Source: Bacteroidales bacterium
GTDB lineage: Bacteria > Bacteroidota > Bacteroidia > Bacteroidales > P3
Length of the DNA stretch: 33,830 nucleotides
Reading direction: 5' to 3'
Assembly (NCBI GenBank): GCA_017555745.1
Contig: JAFZFU010000037.1
Span: 1 to 33,830, forward strand
The notes beneath the pieces are model-generated. The model was not told the origin of the DNA and did not search any database. It saw only the letters and a program-made list of their open reading frames with translations. Numbering within the stretch: the stretch's first letter is position 1; every line of letters begins with the position of its first letter. This document shows, piece by piece, positions 8,831 to 17,751 of this stretch. The position numbers were made by a program, and so were the translations under genes.

Positions 8831-11800
8831 TTAGAATTGATAAGTTAATTCAAGACGTATAACACGAGGCGAAGAATAATTCCAACCACTCATCAACATG
8901 ATAGCATACAAATCTCTGTAAGAATCAGGATTCAAGTAAGAATTGATGATTGATTGTGTTTCAGGGTCAGTAAGATAACCATTATCATCAGGGTTACCTG
9001 TTACAGAATATACGCCTAAGATATTACGGATATCAAACAAGTTACTTACAGCAACAGCGGCTCTCAAATAAGTTTCGCGTTCTTTTTTACCAACTTTGAT
9101 AGTCCACATCTTATCAGCAACAGCATCAACATAGAAACCCCATGGCAAACGAGCACCACGATAGCTACCTACGATAGTTGATTGCATATTAGATAAAGCT
9201 TTGGTATAAGGACGACCTGACTGAGCAACAGCATTGATGTTTACACCGAAGTTTTCCAACAAATTAACTGTTTTAGCACGTTCTTCACCATTTTCATCTT
9301 TTACTTTGCGAGTCCAAGTAGGTCCATTGTATTTACCACCTGCACCATAACGGAAGTCTAAGTTCAATTTAAACTCGTGACGACGGTCGTCGGCGATAGG
9401 AGACAACACTTTCAACGAAGAGAAACCTTCTTTGATAAGTTGTTGCATGGTAGTTTGTGATATACCTGTACCTTCGGCATATTGCAATGTGTAGTTAGCA
9501 CTCAAACGGATATTTTTTGTTTGACGCAAATCGTAAGCAATCGAGAAACCTTTAGTGGTTTTGAAGTCGATGTTGTCATACGAATAGTAGTTAGGGTTAG
9601 GATCGGCACCTACATATTGAATCAATTGGATAAGATCTCTAGTTTCTTTATAGTAAGCCGAAATCTTAACAGCTGAATTTTGGTTCAAAGCTTGTTCGAA
9701 ACCTAATTCGTAGTTAGTAATCTTTTCAGGTTTCAAATTAGGGTTGCTTATTGCTGAAATTTGAGTCATATATAAGTAGCTATAGTAGTCTGCTTGCCAT
9801 GCCGAAGAAGGACGGCGAGCGATAATGTCGTAACTTGCTTTAAATTGCGATTTGTCAGAAACAGGGAACGAGAAAGCAATACGAGGCATTACTACCAATT
9901 GAGGTTCGTAGTCTTCGAAAGCGTCGGCAGACAACTTAGGAGTAGAAGAACCATCTTTACGGTAAGGAGTAGGTTTACCCGAAGCACCTTTTACTGAATA
10001 TGGGTCAGCAACTTCAACACCATTAGCATCGTACCAAGTAGAACCCGAACGATAACCAACAATAGTAGGAGTACCAGATACAGCGTCTACGTATGGAATC
10101 CAATCATTTCCTATATGTTCAGGAATAATAGGATTACCCGATTCGTCTAAAGTAGTAGCATTAAAAGCAACACCACCTCTCAATTCGCCTACAGTATAAG
10201 AATCATATAACAAATAAGGATCTTTCAATACCATTTGGTTAGCATCGAAACGGTCAACACGAACACCTATGTTGAAGATAAGGTCGTTGTTGAATTCGAA
10301 TTGGTCTTGGATATAACCGGCCATGTATATTGGCGAGAAAGCACCAATAGGACGATTAACTTTATCATCGAAGAATGCTTGCAACGAAGTTTTTCCGTTA
10401 GTTACATTACCTTTATAGTCGTATCCGTAGTACGATACAATAGCGTTACCACTATTGAATAATTCTTCGGCCGACAACATATCCATCGAGAATGAACTTG
10501 GATCGTAAGCATCAACATCAATCCAATCAGTAGCCGACAAACCATATCTTTCGCGGAAAGCAGCATCAAAATAAGTTTGACCATCACCCACCAAACGATC
10601 GTAGCTAACTACAGGATATTCGCCCGATTCGTCGATAATAGGATTCGACAAATCCATCTGCATGATGTGAGAGTTGGCAGATTGACGCATTATAGTCCAC
10701 AAGCTACGAGCTGCTAAACTATAAGAGTGAGTAGTACGTTGATCGTATTGGAAACCTAATTCCAAAGAGTGTTTTCCGATATCAACGCCGGCTCTTGCTT
10801 GAACGAAGATATAATCAGCCAATACTTTGCTGTACGACGAAGAGTTAAGACCAACGTTGCTTATCAAACCATAGATAGATGAAGGAGCGTCACCATTACG
10901 AAGACCTCTAAAACTCACCAAATTATCAGAGTTAGTCAACCAAGAAACTACATCAGCAAATTCGGGAGAATAATAAAGTTGGTTGTTGTAGTTAGCCAAC
11001 AAAGGATTGTATTCCGAACCTGCAACATAAGTCATATTATCTTGCCATGCTTGTTGTACCAAAGCCATTTGTTCTACGCCATTAATTACCATACGTTGGT
11101 AAGCGTAAGTAGGTATTTTTTCTGTTACGAAAGTACCTACGTGACCATATTTGAATACGTCAGCACCGAAATTAGGATCGTACGATTCTTGCCATACTCT
11201 TTCGAATTGAGCAGTAAGGTTGTACATAAGGTTTTTCATAGTCAAACCTGATTTAGATTTAGGCATAGTAGCGTCGCCTTGCGAAGCATTTTCGTCAGCA
11301 TCAGGGAAACGGTGAGTAAAGTCAGCGTTGATAGAATATCTACCTTGATCGGTTACAGAACCGGCACCGTCGTTATAATACATATTTAGAGGGCTGTTGC
11401 TTTTCGAATAGCTAAATTCACCCGATAAACGAAGAATAGCATTTTCTGTGAAAGCGAAATCCAACGAACCTTCTGCATATCCCATGTAGTAATCAGAACT
11501 TTTTCTACGTTTTATTGTTGTGAAATCATCTTTGGTTAAATATTCACCTGCATAGTTTATAGCACCTGTCAAAGGATCGTATACCAAAGGACTTTGTTCC
11601 ATTTCTTCTCTCTTTTCGTCGTTTACTATTTGATACAAACGTTCGTTAGGACGATAATATGAAGTATGAGCATATTGACCCATACCGCTAAAACGGAAAC
11701 CGATCAAAGTTCTCTTAGCACCTAAAGTACCATCTTCAGCTTTGGGTTGAACTGTAACTACAGGACCCGAAAGGTAAGCCGACAATCTGTTGTACAATCT

Positions 11801-12529
11801 GTAATCCAAATAAGTTTCGTAACGCAACGAACCATGGTACAAGTTTGAAGGAGGACGCAAAGTAATAATTTGTGTACCACCGATAGCTTCACCGTAGCGA
11901 GCAGGAGTACCACCCAAGATTACTTGGATTTCTTCGATAGCTTCTTTAGGAACCGACACACCTGTATTCTTACGAGCATTACCTACGTAAGTTACCATGC
12001 CTTCTTCACCACGAGCAGTACCTGCACCACCATCGCTATAACCAACGCCGGCGGTAGTTGTTGCTACGATAGAAGAAACGTCGCTGGCCGACATGCGTTG
12101 GATATCTTCCTTACTTACGCGTGCTCCGGACTCAGGACTACCTTTTTCTACCAAAGGAATCTTGTGTTCCACAATTTTGATTTCACCAAGAGTCGTTGAT
12201 GTCGACTCCAATGTAATAGTTTCTGCATAAGAGAAACCACTGGCTTTTACAGGAACAGCTTTAATCATTACAGTTCCCATACCTACAGCTGATACTTTGA
12301 CATCGTAGTTACCCGGAGCCAAAGGCTTGATAGTATAACTACCGTCAAAATCGGTGGTGGTACCGCCTTTTTGTTCACCATTCTGAAGAACGATTACATT
12401 CACAAAAGGCTCAGGCTCTTTTGTTGAGCCATTCATAACGATACCTTTTAGGGTACCTTGTGCGAAGGCTACAACATTGGTTGCAAGTAGCAACCCGACT
12501 GTTAGCAGTACTTTTCTAAACATACTCAT
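8831..12529 (-). CDS. TonB-dependent receptor with carboxypeptidase-regulatory-like domain
   Basis: A 1232-residue outer-membrane TonB-dependent transporter/receptor. Residues 1-23 are a signal peptide (MFRKVLLTVGLLLATNVVAF). Residues 25-110 are a CarboxypepD_reg-like beta-sandwich (GTLKGIVMNGSTKEPEPFVN, then TTDFDGSYTIKPLAPGNYDV). A plug follows (about 130-235, with VSKEDIQRMSASDVSSIVA and EEIQVILGGTPARYGEAIGG), then the 22-strand barrel ending RVIRLELTYQF. There is no SusD-like lipoprotein beside it. Instead a T9SS-like cargo and a PorV/PorQ protein follow, so this is not an ordinary SusCD glycan locus. Energy comes from TonB-ExbBD, but I see no clear TonB box. It lies 40 bases after the small acidic gene and shares its promoter. 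Confidence 0.92.
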   Translation of the reverse strand: MSMFRKVLLTVGLLLATNVVAFAQGTLKGIVMNGSTKEPEPFVNVIVLQNGEQKGGTTTDFDGSYTIKPLAPGNYDVKVSAVGMGTVMIKAVPVKASGFSYAETITLESTSTTLGEIKIVEHKIPLVEKGSPESGARVSKEDIQRMSASDVSSIVATTTAGVGYSDGGAGTARGEEGMVTYVGNARKNTGVSVPKEAIEEIQVILGGTPARYGEAIGGTQIITLRPPSNLYHGSLRYETYLDYRLYNRLSAYLSGPVVTVQPKAEDGTLGAKRTLIGFRFSGMGQYAHTSYYRPNERLYQIVNDEKREEMEQSPLVYDPLTGAINYAGEYLTKDDFTTIKRRKSSDYYMGYAEGSLDFAFTENAILRLSGEFSYSKSNSPLNMYYNDGAGSVTDQGRYSINADFTHRFPDADENASQGDATMPKSKSGLTMKNLMYNLTAQFERVWQESYDPNFGADVFKYGHVGTFVTEKIPTYAYQRMVINGVEQMALVQQAWQDNMTYVAGSEYNPLLANYNNQLYYSPEFADVVSWLTNSDNLVSFRGLRNGDAPSSIYGLISNVGLNSSSYSKVLADYIFVQARAGVDIGKHSLELGFQYDQRTTHSYSLAARSLWTIMRQSANSHIMQMDLSNPIIDESGEYPVVSYDRLVGDGQTYFDAAFRERYGLSATDWIDVDAYDPSSFSMDMLSAEELFNSGNAIVSYYGYDYKGNVTNGKTSLQAFFDDKVNRPIGAFSPIYMAGYIQDQFEFNNDLIFNIGVRVDRFDANQMVLKDPYLLYDSYTVGELRGGVAFNATTLDESGNPIIPEHIGNDWIPYVDAVSGTPTIVGYRSGSTWYDANGVEVADPYSVKGASGKPTPYRKDGSSTPKLSADAFEDYEPQLVVMPRIAFSFPVSDKSQFKASYDIIARRPSSAWQADYYSYLYMTQISAISNPNLKPEKITNYELGFEQALNQNSAVKISAYYKETRDLIQLIQYVGADPNPNYYSYDNIDFKTTKGFSIAYDLRQTKNIRLSANYTLQYAEGTGISQTTMQQLIKEGFSSLKVLSPIADDRRHEFKLNLDFRYGAGGKYNGPTWTRKVKDENGEERAKTVNLLENFGVNINAVAQSGRPYTKALSNMQSTIVGSYRGARLPWGFYVDAVADKMWTIKVGKKERETYLRAAVAVSNLFDIRNILGVYSVTGNPDDNGYLTDPETQSIINSYLNPDSYRDLYAIMLMSGWNYSSPRVIRLELTYQF

Positions 12530-12569
12530 CTAATTTTCATGTAAAGAATTAAGTAATTTATTTATTTAT

Positions 12570-12995
12570 CTATTTTTTCTGGTCTATATACGGGTTTGTA
12601 ATTATAGTGGAATATATAACAGCCTTTCGTAAGTCGAATTCCACTTCTCGTTCCAAACTCGTTTTGTTCTCATCCTTAGGTTCTTCTTCTACATTCGTTT
12701 CTTTCTTCTCTACCCTTACGCATGTATCTTTGCCGGTTACCAACGTTTCTCTTTCCAATATTTCGTCTTCGTACGAATAATATTCGCCAAACTTTTCTTG
12801 TGTTTCGTTGTTGTAATCACAAGCCGGAGTCTCTTCTTCGATAGGTTTCATCACCTCTTCGTCGTCCAAGAGCAAGTCTTCCGGTACTTCTTCCATATCA
12901 ACAGAAGAAGTACTACCCTTTCTCTTCTTTATAGAGGAGAGAGAAGATAATACCATCAGTACAATCGACCCTACTATGACCCAAATATCATCCAT
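12570..12995 (-). CDS. small acidic protein with N-terminal membrane anchor
   Basis: A 141-residue protein of no family I can name. Residues 4-22 (IWVIVGSIVLMVLSSLSS) form one membrane segment, followed by a short basic stretch KKRKG. The basic side suggests the rest is cytoplasmic. Residues 30-125 are strongly acidic and low in complexity (many Glu and Asp). The last part, FDLRKAVIYSTIITNPYI, looks like a folded or docking motif. It is the first gene behind the promoter at 13018-13048 and precedes the TonB-dependent receptor by 40 bases. A regulatory or scaffolding role for the operon is possible but not shown. Confidence 0.7.
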   Translation of the reverse strand: MDDIWVIVGSIVLMVLSSLSSIKKRKGSTSSVDMEEVPEDLLLDDEEVMKPIEEETPACDYNNETQEKFGEYYSYEDEILERETLVTGKDTCVRVEKKETNVEEEPKDENKTSLEREVEFDLRKAVIYSTIITNPYIDQKK

Positions 12996-13017
12996 TTTTT
13001 ACGTCCGAAATAATGTA

Positions 13018-13048
13018 CAAAATTAAACAATCTAAATCCTAATTCAAA
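13018..13048 (-). promoter_or_regulatory. Bacteroides-type promoter of the envelope operon
   Basis: On the minus strand TTTG (13048-13045) lies exactly 19 bp before TAATTTTG (13025-13018), matching the Bacteroides sigma-ABfr consensus TTTG / TAnnTTTG. The predicted start would be near 13011-13013, giving a leader of about 16-18 nt before the ATG at 12995. Confidence 0.75.
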
Positions 13049-13068
13049 CCTAAAAATTGTTATATAGA

Positions 13069-13110
13069 TTTTCAAGGGGCTGAATAAACTAATTCTCAAC
13101 CCCTTGAAAA
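13069..13110. terminator. long hairpin after secDF, possible terminator
   Basis: TTTTCAAGGGGCTGA (13069-13083) pairs with TCAACCCCTTGAAAA (13096-13110) over 15 positions with one G-U or C-A position depending on strand, and a 12-nt loop. There is no clear U-tract beyond the stem on either strand, so intrinsic termination is uncertain. It lies just after the secDF stop and before the promoter of the next operon, where a terminator is expected. Confidence 0.5.
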
Positions 13111-13119
13111 AATACAGTT

Positions 13120-16100
13120 TTATTTCTTTTCTATTTTGGCAGCTGCTTTTTCTTCCTTACGTTTTAGCAAATCGAATACGATTGGACCCGAAATGCATAC
13201 CGAAGAGAATGTACCGGCAGCAACACCCATAAGCAATGCGAATACGAATCCGCGTATTACTTCGCCACCAAAAATGAACATGATCAACAATACTATCAAA
13301 GTAGAACCCGAAGAGTTGAATGTACGACTCAAGGTTGAATTGATAGCTCCATTGATGTGTTCTTGCAACGAACGTTTTGGATAAAGAGCTTTGTATTCGC
13401 GAACACGGTCGAATATTACCACTGTTGCATTGATAGAGTAACCTATCACTGTAAGGATCGCAGCAATAAACGATTGGTCAACTTCCATATTGAAAGGTAA
13501 TATACCGTGGAACAATGCGAAAGCACCTATTGCTATCAAAGCATCGTGAGCCAAAGCTATAATACCTGCCAAACCGAATTGCCAATTTCTGAAACGTAAT
13601 CCTATGTAGATAAAGATCATTAACAAACCTGCCAACACTGCAAGTACAGCATCGCGTTGGATATCTTTAGCCATTGTAGGTCCTACGATTTCGGAACTGA
13701 TAATTCCAAGAGGATTAGTTTCTGTAGAAGAGAACTCAGTCAATGTAATTTCATCTTTGAAGAATGTTTTTGTACCTTCGTACAATTTTCCTACGATTTC
13801 AGATTTCACTGCATCGTTATCTTCTTTGATTTTGTATTTAGTGGTTACCTTTATTTGGTTAGAAGGTCCGAAAGTTTTTACTTCGGGAGCATCTTCAAAT
13901 TGTTGTCCTAAACTTGCACGTACATCCACTGTGCTCAAAGGTTGGTCGAAACGGATAACATAAGTTCTACCACCTTGGAAGTCGATACCATAGTTCAAAC
14001 CACGGATAGCCAACGAAGCAACACCTACAAGAATCATTGCACCGGCCAATATGTAGAATACTTTACGTTTTGCTATAAAGTCGTAGTTTACATTTCTCAA
14101 GAAGTTTTCAGAGAATGAGAACGAGAATGTCATATTTTTCTTGCGGTTCAACATCCATTCGATGCACAAACGAGTGATAAGGATACTTGTAAATAATGAA
14201 GTAAGGATACCCACACACAATGTAACGGCGAAACCTTGAACAGGACCCGAACCGAACAATATCAATACCAAACCGGTCAACAATGTGGTAACGTTACCGT
14301 CGATGATAGCCGAGTAAGCATTTTTGAAACCATCGGTTATCGAAGAAGCAACGCTCTTTCCTTCTCTCAATTCTTCTTTTATACGTTCGTATATAATAAC
14401 GTTAGCATCCACAGCCATAGCCATAGTAAGTACGATACCTGCTATACCGGGCATAGTAAGTACAGCGCCAAGCGAAGTAATAACACCCATCAAGAAGAAC
14501 ATATTTGTTATCAAAGCTATAGAAGCAACGATACCTGCTTTGCTATAGAAGATAATCATATATATAAGTACGATGATGAAAGCTATTATGAACGAAATCA
14601 ATCCCGAGTTGATAGATTCTTGACCTAACGAAGGACCAACCACAGCTTCTTGAACGATATTGGCAGGAGCAGGCAATTTACCCGATTTCAAAATGTTTGC
14701 CAAGTCTTTTGCTTCTTCCAAAGTAAAGTCGCCTGTTATCGACGAACGACCGCCGGGTATTTCGCCGTTTACATTAGGAGCCGAATATACTACGTCGTCC
14801 AAAACTATAGCGATAGCTCTTCCAACGTTGGCACCTGTAATTTTTTTCCAAGCACGAGCGCCTTCACCATTCATGGTCATCGATATTTCGTTGCCACCGG
14901 TAGCAGTGAAGTCTTGACGAGCATCAGTAATAACATCACCACCTAACAATGGCGAACCGTCGCGGGTAGTAACGTTGATAGCATATAATGCATAAGTATT
15001 GGTACCTTTAAGAGGTTTAGCCGACCACAAGAATTTAACTGTCGAAGGAATAATTTTCTTTTCGCGAGCTTTAGTTATCATGTCGTCAACGGCACCTTTA
15101 TCTTTCAAAGCGCTATAGCCAACCACAGGACCTACTCCTATTTGACCACTTTGAGGGTCTACGTTAGGATAAAGAACAGCGTAAAGCGGATTAGCTTTTG
15201 CATATTCTTCTTGGGTCATTTGTGATTTGTCGTTAGTATTGTTTTCAGTCAACGAATCCAACAACGAAGCAACACCTTCTTCTGTAGCGTTGGTGTCAGC
15301 CACTATAGTTTCTTCAGCTATTTCTTCTATGTTGCCTATCGAAGCAATATATTTATTTATTTCTTCCAAATAAGGCATAGCATCTTTAGCTTCGTGAGCC
15401 AACCAGAATTCCAATTGAGCAGTACCTTGAAGAAGTTTGCGAACACGTTCGGGTTCTTTCACACCGGGAAGTTCAATCAAAATTCTTTCCGAAGCAGAAA
15501 GTTTTTGAATGTTAGGTTGAGCCACACCGAATTTATCGATACGTTGTCTCAAGATTTGGTAAGTTCTGTCGAAAGCGTCGGCAGTTTCTTGTTTCACCAC
15601 GCTCATAACAGTGTTGTTGTCGTCGTTTACCTTGATTTTGTCGCGAAGTTGCGCAGAGAAGTAACCGGCCAACTTCACATCTTTATCTAACGAATAGATA
15701 GATTTTTCGAACAAGGAAACGAAATCGGTGTTTGATGTACGTTTTTGTTCTTCCAAAGCCATATCGATAGCCTTGTTGAACAATGAATCTGTTGTATGGT
15801 TAGCCAAAGCGCGAACCACGTCAACAGTGGATACTTCCATCATCACGTTCATACCACCTTTCAAATCCAAACCTAAGTTCAATTCTCTTGCCTTACATTC
15901 TTTATAGGTATACTTGCGCAACCAGAAAAAGTTGTAAGCTGACTCATTCGATACAGAATCAATGTAATAAGCTTCTCTTGCTATCGCAATTGAATCAGTA
16001 AGGAATTGTTCTTTTAAACTGTTGCCCTTGGCCAAATCTTTTGCCATTTTCAGGGTCATCTCATTGTATGCGTATTCATTTGCCTTACTCTCCACTCTCT

Positions 16101-16185
16101 TAGCGAAATAAGTGAACGATAGCTGGTATAAACATACCACTGCAAATGCAATCGCAAAAAACCTAATAGCACCTTTATTTTGCAT
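13120..16185 (-). CDS. secDF: fused protein translocase subunit SecDF
   Basis: SecD and SecF as one 1021-residue inner-membrane protein that uses the proton gradient to help Sec-dependent export. Residues 8-28 are the first membrane helix. LGLDLKGGMNVMMEV (104-118) and the P1 segment LIELPGVKEPERVRKLLQGT are SecD hallmarks. The first transmembrane bundle holds AMAVDANVIIYERIKEELREG (DANV near residue 591). The SecF half starts near 685 with another helix, has LNYGIDFQGGRTYVIRF, and ends with the bundle containing INATVVIFDRVREY (near 920). The C-terminus is Lys-rich. Fusion is usual in Bacteroidota, which also explains the length above E. coli SecD alone. An insertion rich in Glu/Thr (about 285-320) lies in the periplasmic region. 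It is monocistronic by position, divergent from radC, with a promoter at 16234-16264. Confidence 0.97.
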   Translation of the reverse strand: MQNKGAIRFFAIAFAVVCLYQLSFTYFAKRVESKANEYAYNEMTLKMAKDLAKGNSLKEQFLTDSIAIAREAYYIDSVSNESAYNFFWLRKYTYKECKARELNLGLDLKGGMNVMMEVSTVDVVRALANHTTDSLFNKAIDMALEEQKRTSNTDFVSLFEKSIYSLDKDVKLAGYFSAQLRDKIKVNDDNNTVMSVVKQETADAFDRTYQILRQRIDKFGVAQPNIQKLSASERILIELPGVKEPERVRKLLQGTAQLEFWLAHEAKDAMPYLEEINKYIASIGNIEEIAEETIVADTNATEEGVASLLDSLTENNTNDKSQMTQEEYAKANPLYAVLYPNVDPQSGQIGVGPVVGYSALKDKGAVDDMITKAREKKIIPSTVKFLWSAKPLKGTNTYALYAINVTTRDGSPLLGGDVITDARQDFTATGGNEISMTMNGEGARAWKKITGANVGRAIAIVLDDVVYSAPNVNGEIPGGRSSITGDFTLEEAKDLANILKSGKLPAPANIVQEAVVGPSLGQESINSGLISFIIAFIIVLIYMIIFYSKAGIVASIALITNMFFLMGVITSLGAVLTMPGIAGIVLTMAMAVDANVIIYERIKEELREGKSVASSITDGFKNAYSAIIDGNVTTLLTGLVLILFGSGPVQGFAVTLCVGILTSLFTSILITRLCIEWMLNRKKNMTFSFSFSENFLRNVNYDFIAKRKVFYILAGAMILVGVASLAIRGLNYGIDFQGGRTYVIRFDQPLSTVDVRASLGQQFEDAPEVKTFGPSNQIKVTTKYKIKEDNDAVKSEIVGKLYEGTKTFFKDEITLTEFSSTETNPLGIISSEIVGPTMAKDIQRDAVLAVLAGLLMIFIYIGLRFRNWQFGLAGIIALAHDALIAIGAFALFHGILPFNMEVDQSFIAAILTVIGYSINATVVIFDRVREYKALYPKRSLQEHINGAINSTLSRTFNSSGSTLIVLLIMFIFGGEVIRGFVFALLMGVAAGTFSSVCISGPIVFDLLKRKEEKAAAKIEKK

Positions 16186-16233
16186 ATCTTATGTATTGAA
16201 GTGTTTGTTTAGTTAATAGACTTTTTGAACGTG

Positions 16234-16264
16234 CAAAGGTATGAAATTTTGTTCATATATCAAT
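16234..16264 (-). promoter_or_regulatory. secDF: secDF promoter
   Basis: On the minus strand ATTG (16264-16261) is 19 bp before TACCTTTG (16241-16234), a good match to the Bacteroides -33/-7 pattern. The leader before the ATG at 16185 would be about 45 nt. Confidence 0.65.
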
Positions 16265-16369
16265 AACTTTTCAACAGAAAATTTATAAACACACTATTTA
16301 TCAATAAAATAAAATGCGAAAAAGTTTTTCAAAAACACGATTTTTCCCGTTTTTTTTGCGAAAATATTG

Positions 16370-16377
16370 TATCTTTG
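16370..16377 (+). promoter_or_regulatory. radC: radC -7 box
   Basis: TATCTTTG fits the TAnnTTTG consensus and lies 18 bases before the radC ATG. I see no convincing -33 TTTG at the expected distance. Confidence 0.55.
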
Positions 16378-16395
16378 CACAAAAATTGAGGCTAT

Positions 16396-17109
16396 ATGAG
16401 CAAGATAAAATTATCAGTAAAACAGTGGTCGGACGACGATAAACCACGCGAAAAAATATTGCAAAAAGGAATAAAAAGTGTAAGCGATGCCGAACTGATA
16501 GCAATCCTTATAGGTAGTGGTTGTGGCGATGAGAATGCCGTAGAACTGGCCAAGCGTATTTTGAATGGTGCCAACAACAAACTTTCGCAATTGGCAGCCA
16601 CCTCAATCGACGAACTTATGAAAAGTTACAAAGGAGTGGGCGCAGCAAAGGCTATCAGCATATTGGCAGCCATGGAACTGGGCTACAGGGCATGCCACGA
16701 AGACCCCGAAAAGATAGAGGTGGCGTCGATGAGCCAAGATGCCTACAAGGCCATATACAGCAAGATAGGTAATATAGCTCACGAAGAATTTTGGGTGATA
16801 CACCTCAACAATGCCAACAAAATACTTTACAAACAGCATGTTGCATCGGGTGGACTGACACGCACAGCGGTAGACATACGCATTATATTTAAAGCAGCCA
16901 TGGAAAAAGGATCGACAGGGTTGATATTGGCACATAACCACCCGTCGGGAAGGCTACACCCCAGTGCCGAAGACATCAACCTTACAAAAACAGTAAAAAA
17001 TGCTGCTAATATATTTGATATAAGAGTATTGGACCACATAATAGTGGGCAACGAATCAATCGCCCCCCTGCCCTACTACAGTTTTGCAGACGACGGCATG
17101 ATGCCATAA
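16396..17109 (+). CDS. radC: RadC family JAB/MPN-domain protein
   Basis: A 237-residue RadC-like protein. Residues 1-75 hold a helix-hairpin-helix-type region (SDAELIAILIGSG, LMKSYKGVGAAKAISILAAME). Residues 105-230 are the JAMM/MPN+ metalloprotease-like domain: Glu in EEFWVIHLNNANKIL, then LAHNHPSGRLHPSAED with the two His and the Asp expected to bind zinc (about residues 178-192). The family was named for DNA repair, but that role was withdrawn for E. coli RadC and the true function is unsettled. Full length, ATG start, and no gene coupled to it: the next 640 bases are non-coding. Confidence 0.95.
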   Translation: MSKIKLSVKQWSDDDKPREKILQKGIKSVSDAELIAILIGSGCGDENAVELAKRILNGANNKLSQLAATSIDELMKSYKGVGAAKAISILAAMELGYRACHEDPEKIEVASMSQDAYKAIYSKIGNIAHEEFWVIHLNNANKILYKQHVASGGLTRTAVDIRIIFKAAMEKGSTGLILAHNHPSGRLHPSAEDINLTKTVKNAANIFDIRVLDHIIVGNESIAPLPYYSFADDGMMP

Positions 17110-17174
17110 GGCAATATATCCCACACTCGAAATGTTAAACAAAATCGGCAAATGTTAATCAAACACACTATTTT

Positions 17175-17310
17175 CCCTCACGAGGACAGCAAAAAGCCCT
17201 CGTGAGGACTGCAAAAATACATCGCGATTGGGTAGAAAAACCATAGCGAGAAAAAAATAAGACCCTACTGTGAAGAGCGTGAAACCCTGGTGTTCGACAC
17301 ATCCATGGTA
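17175..17310. repeat. 22-bp-phased units (array 2)
   Basis: About six units in a 22-bp phase. CACGAGGAC starts at 17179 and CGTGAGGAC at 17201, followed by CGCGAT at 17223, AGCGAG at 17245 and ACTGTGAAG at 17267. Units tend to have an A-run in the middle and end in CCCT or CCAT/ACAT. The first two units create the inverted repeat CCTCACGAGG (17176-17185) / CCTCGTGAGG (17198-17207). The core resembles those of arrays 1 and 3. No gene is present. Confidence 0.7.
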
Positions 17311-17715
17311 TATCACAACCAAAACAGCTATATAATGAGTTTATCAGCAAAAGACAACAACATTAGGAATCAATATATTATAAGAACAACTCGAATTTAA
17401 GGCGATATTTTTCTAAAAAACACATTGAGCAGAGAAATACACGATTCTGCAAGTTAAACCAATCACAGTTAATATATGATAATTTTATTATCGTGTTAAC
17501 ATATAAAGCAAGCAATATTCCACAGGCCTTTGCGGCAATACATCGGCATATAATTTACATATCCCAAACACAGCCCGACAGAGCACAGATTAAAGCATCC
17601 AAAACACATGCTATCAAACATATAAACACCGAGCAAAACCATCGGCAAACGATGTTTGTTTATAATTAACGAATCTATTTTTGTCACAAAAGAAGAAAAA
17701 TACGGAATAAAAACG
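17311..17715. other. non-coding stretch upstream of sufB
   Basis: I see no gene, RNA or strong repeat here. It is AT-rich with scattered CA-rich patches. A weak hairpin GATAA-TTTTA-TTATC occurs near 17478-17492. A leader RNA or long regulatory region for sufB cannot be excluded. Confidence 0.4.
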
Positions 17716-17723
17716 TATCTTTG
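17716..17723 (+). promoter_or_regulatory. sufB: sufB -7 box
   Basis: TATCTTTG fits TAnnTTTG and lies 28 bases before the ATG at 17752. It also argues against the upstream in-frame ATG at 17656 as start, because that codon would lie before the transcript start. Confidence 0.6.
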
Positions 17724-17751
17724 CAAAGGAAAACATACTAATAAAAAGGCT

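Noticed and set aside
11870-12199. 109-codon plus-strand ORF
   Set aside because: Antisense to the plug domain of the TonB-dependent receptor, with no independent features.
17656-17751. N-terminal extension of SufB
   Set aside because: The extra 32 residues start before the predicted transcript start at the 17716-17723 box and are not like any SufB N-terminus.
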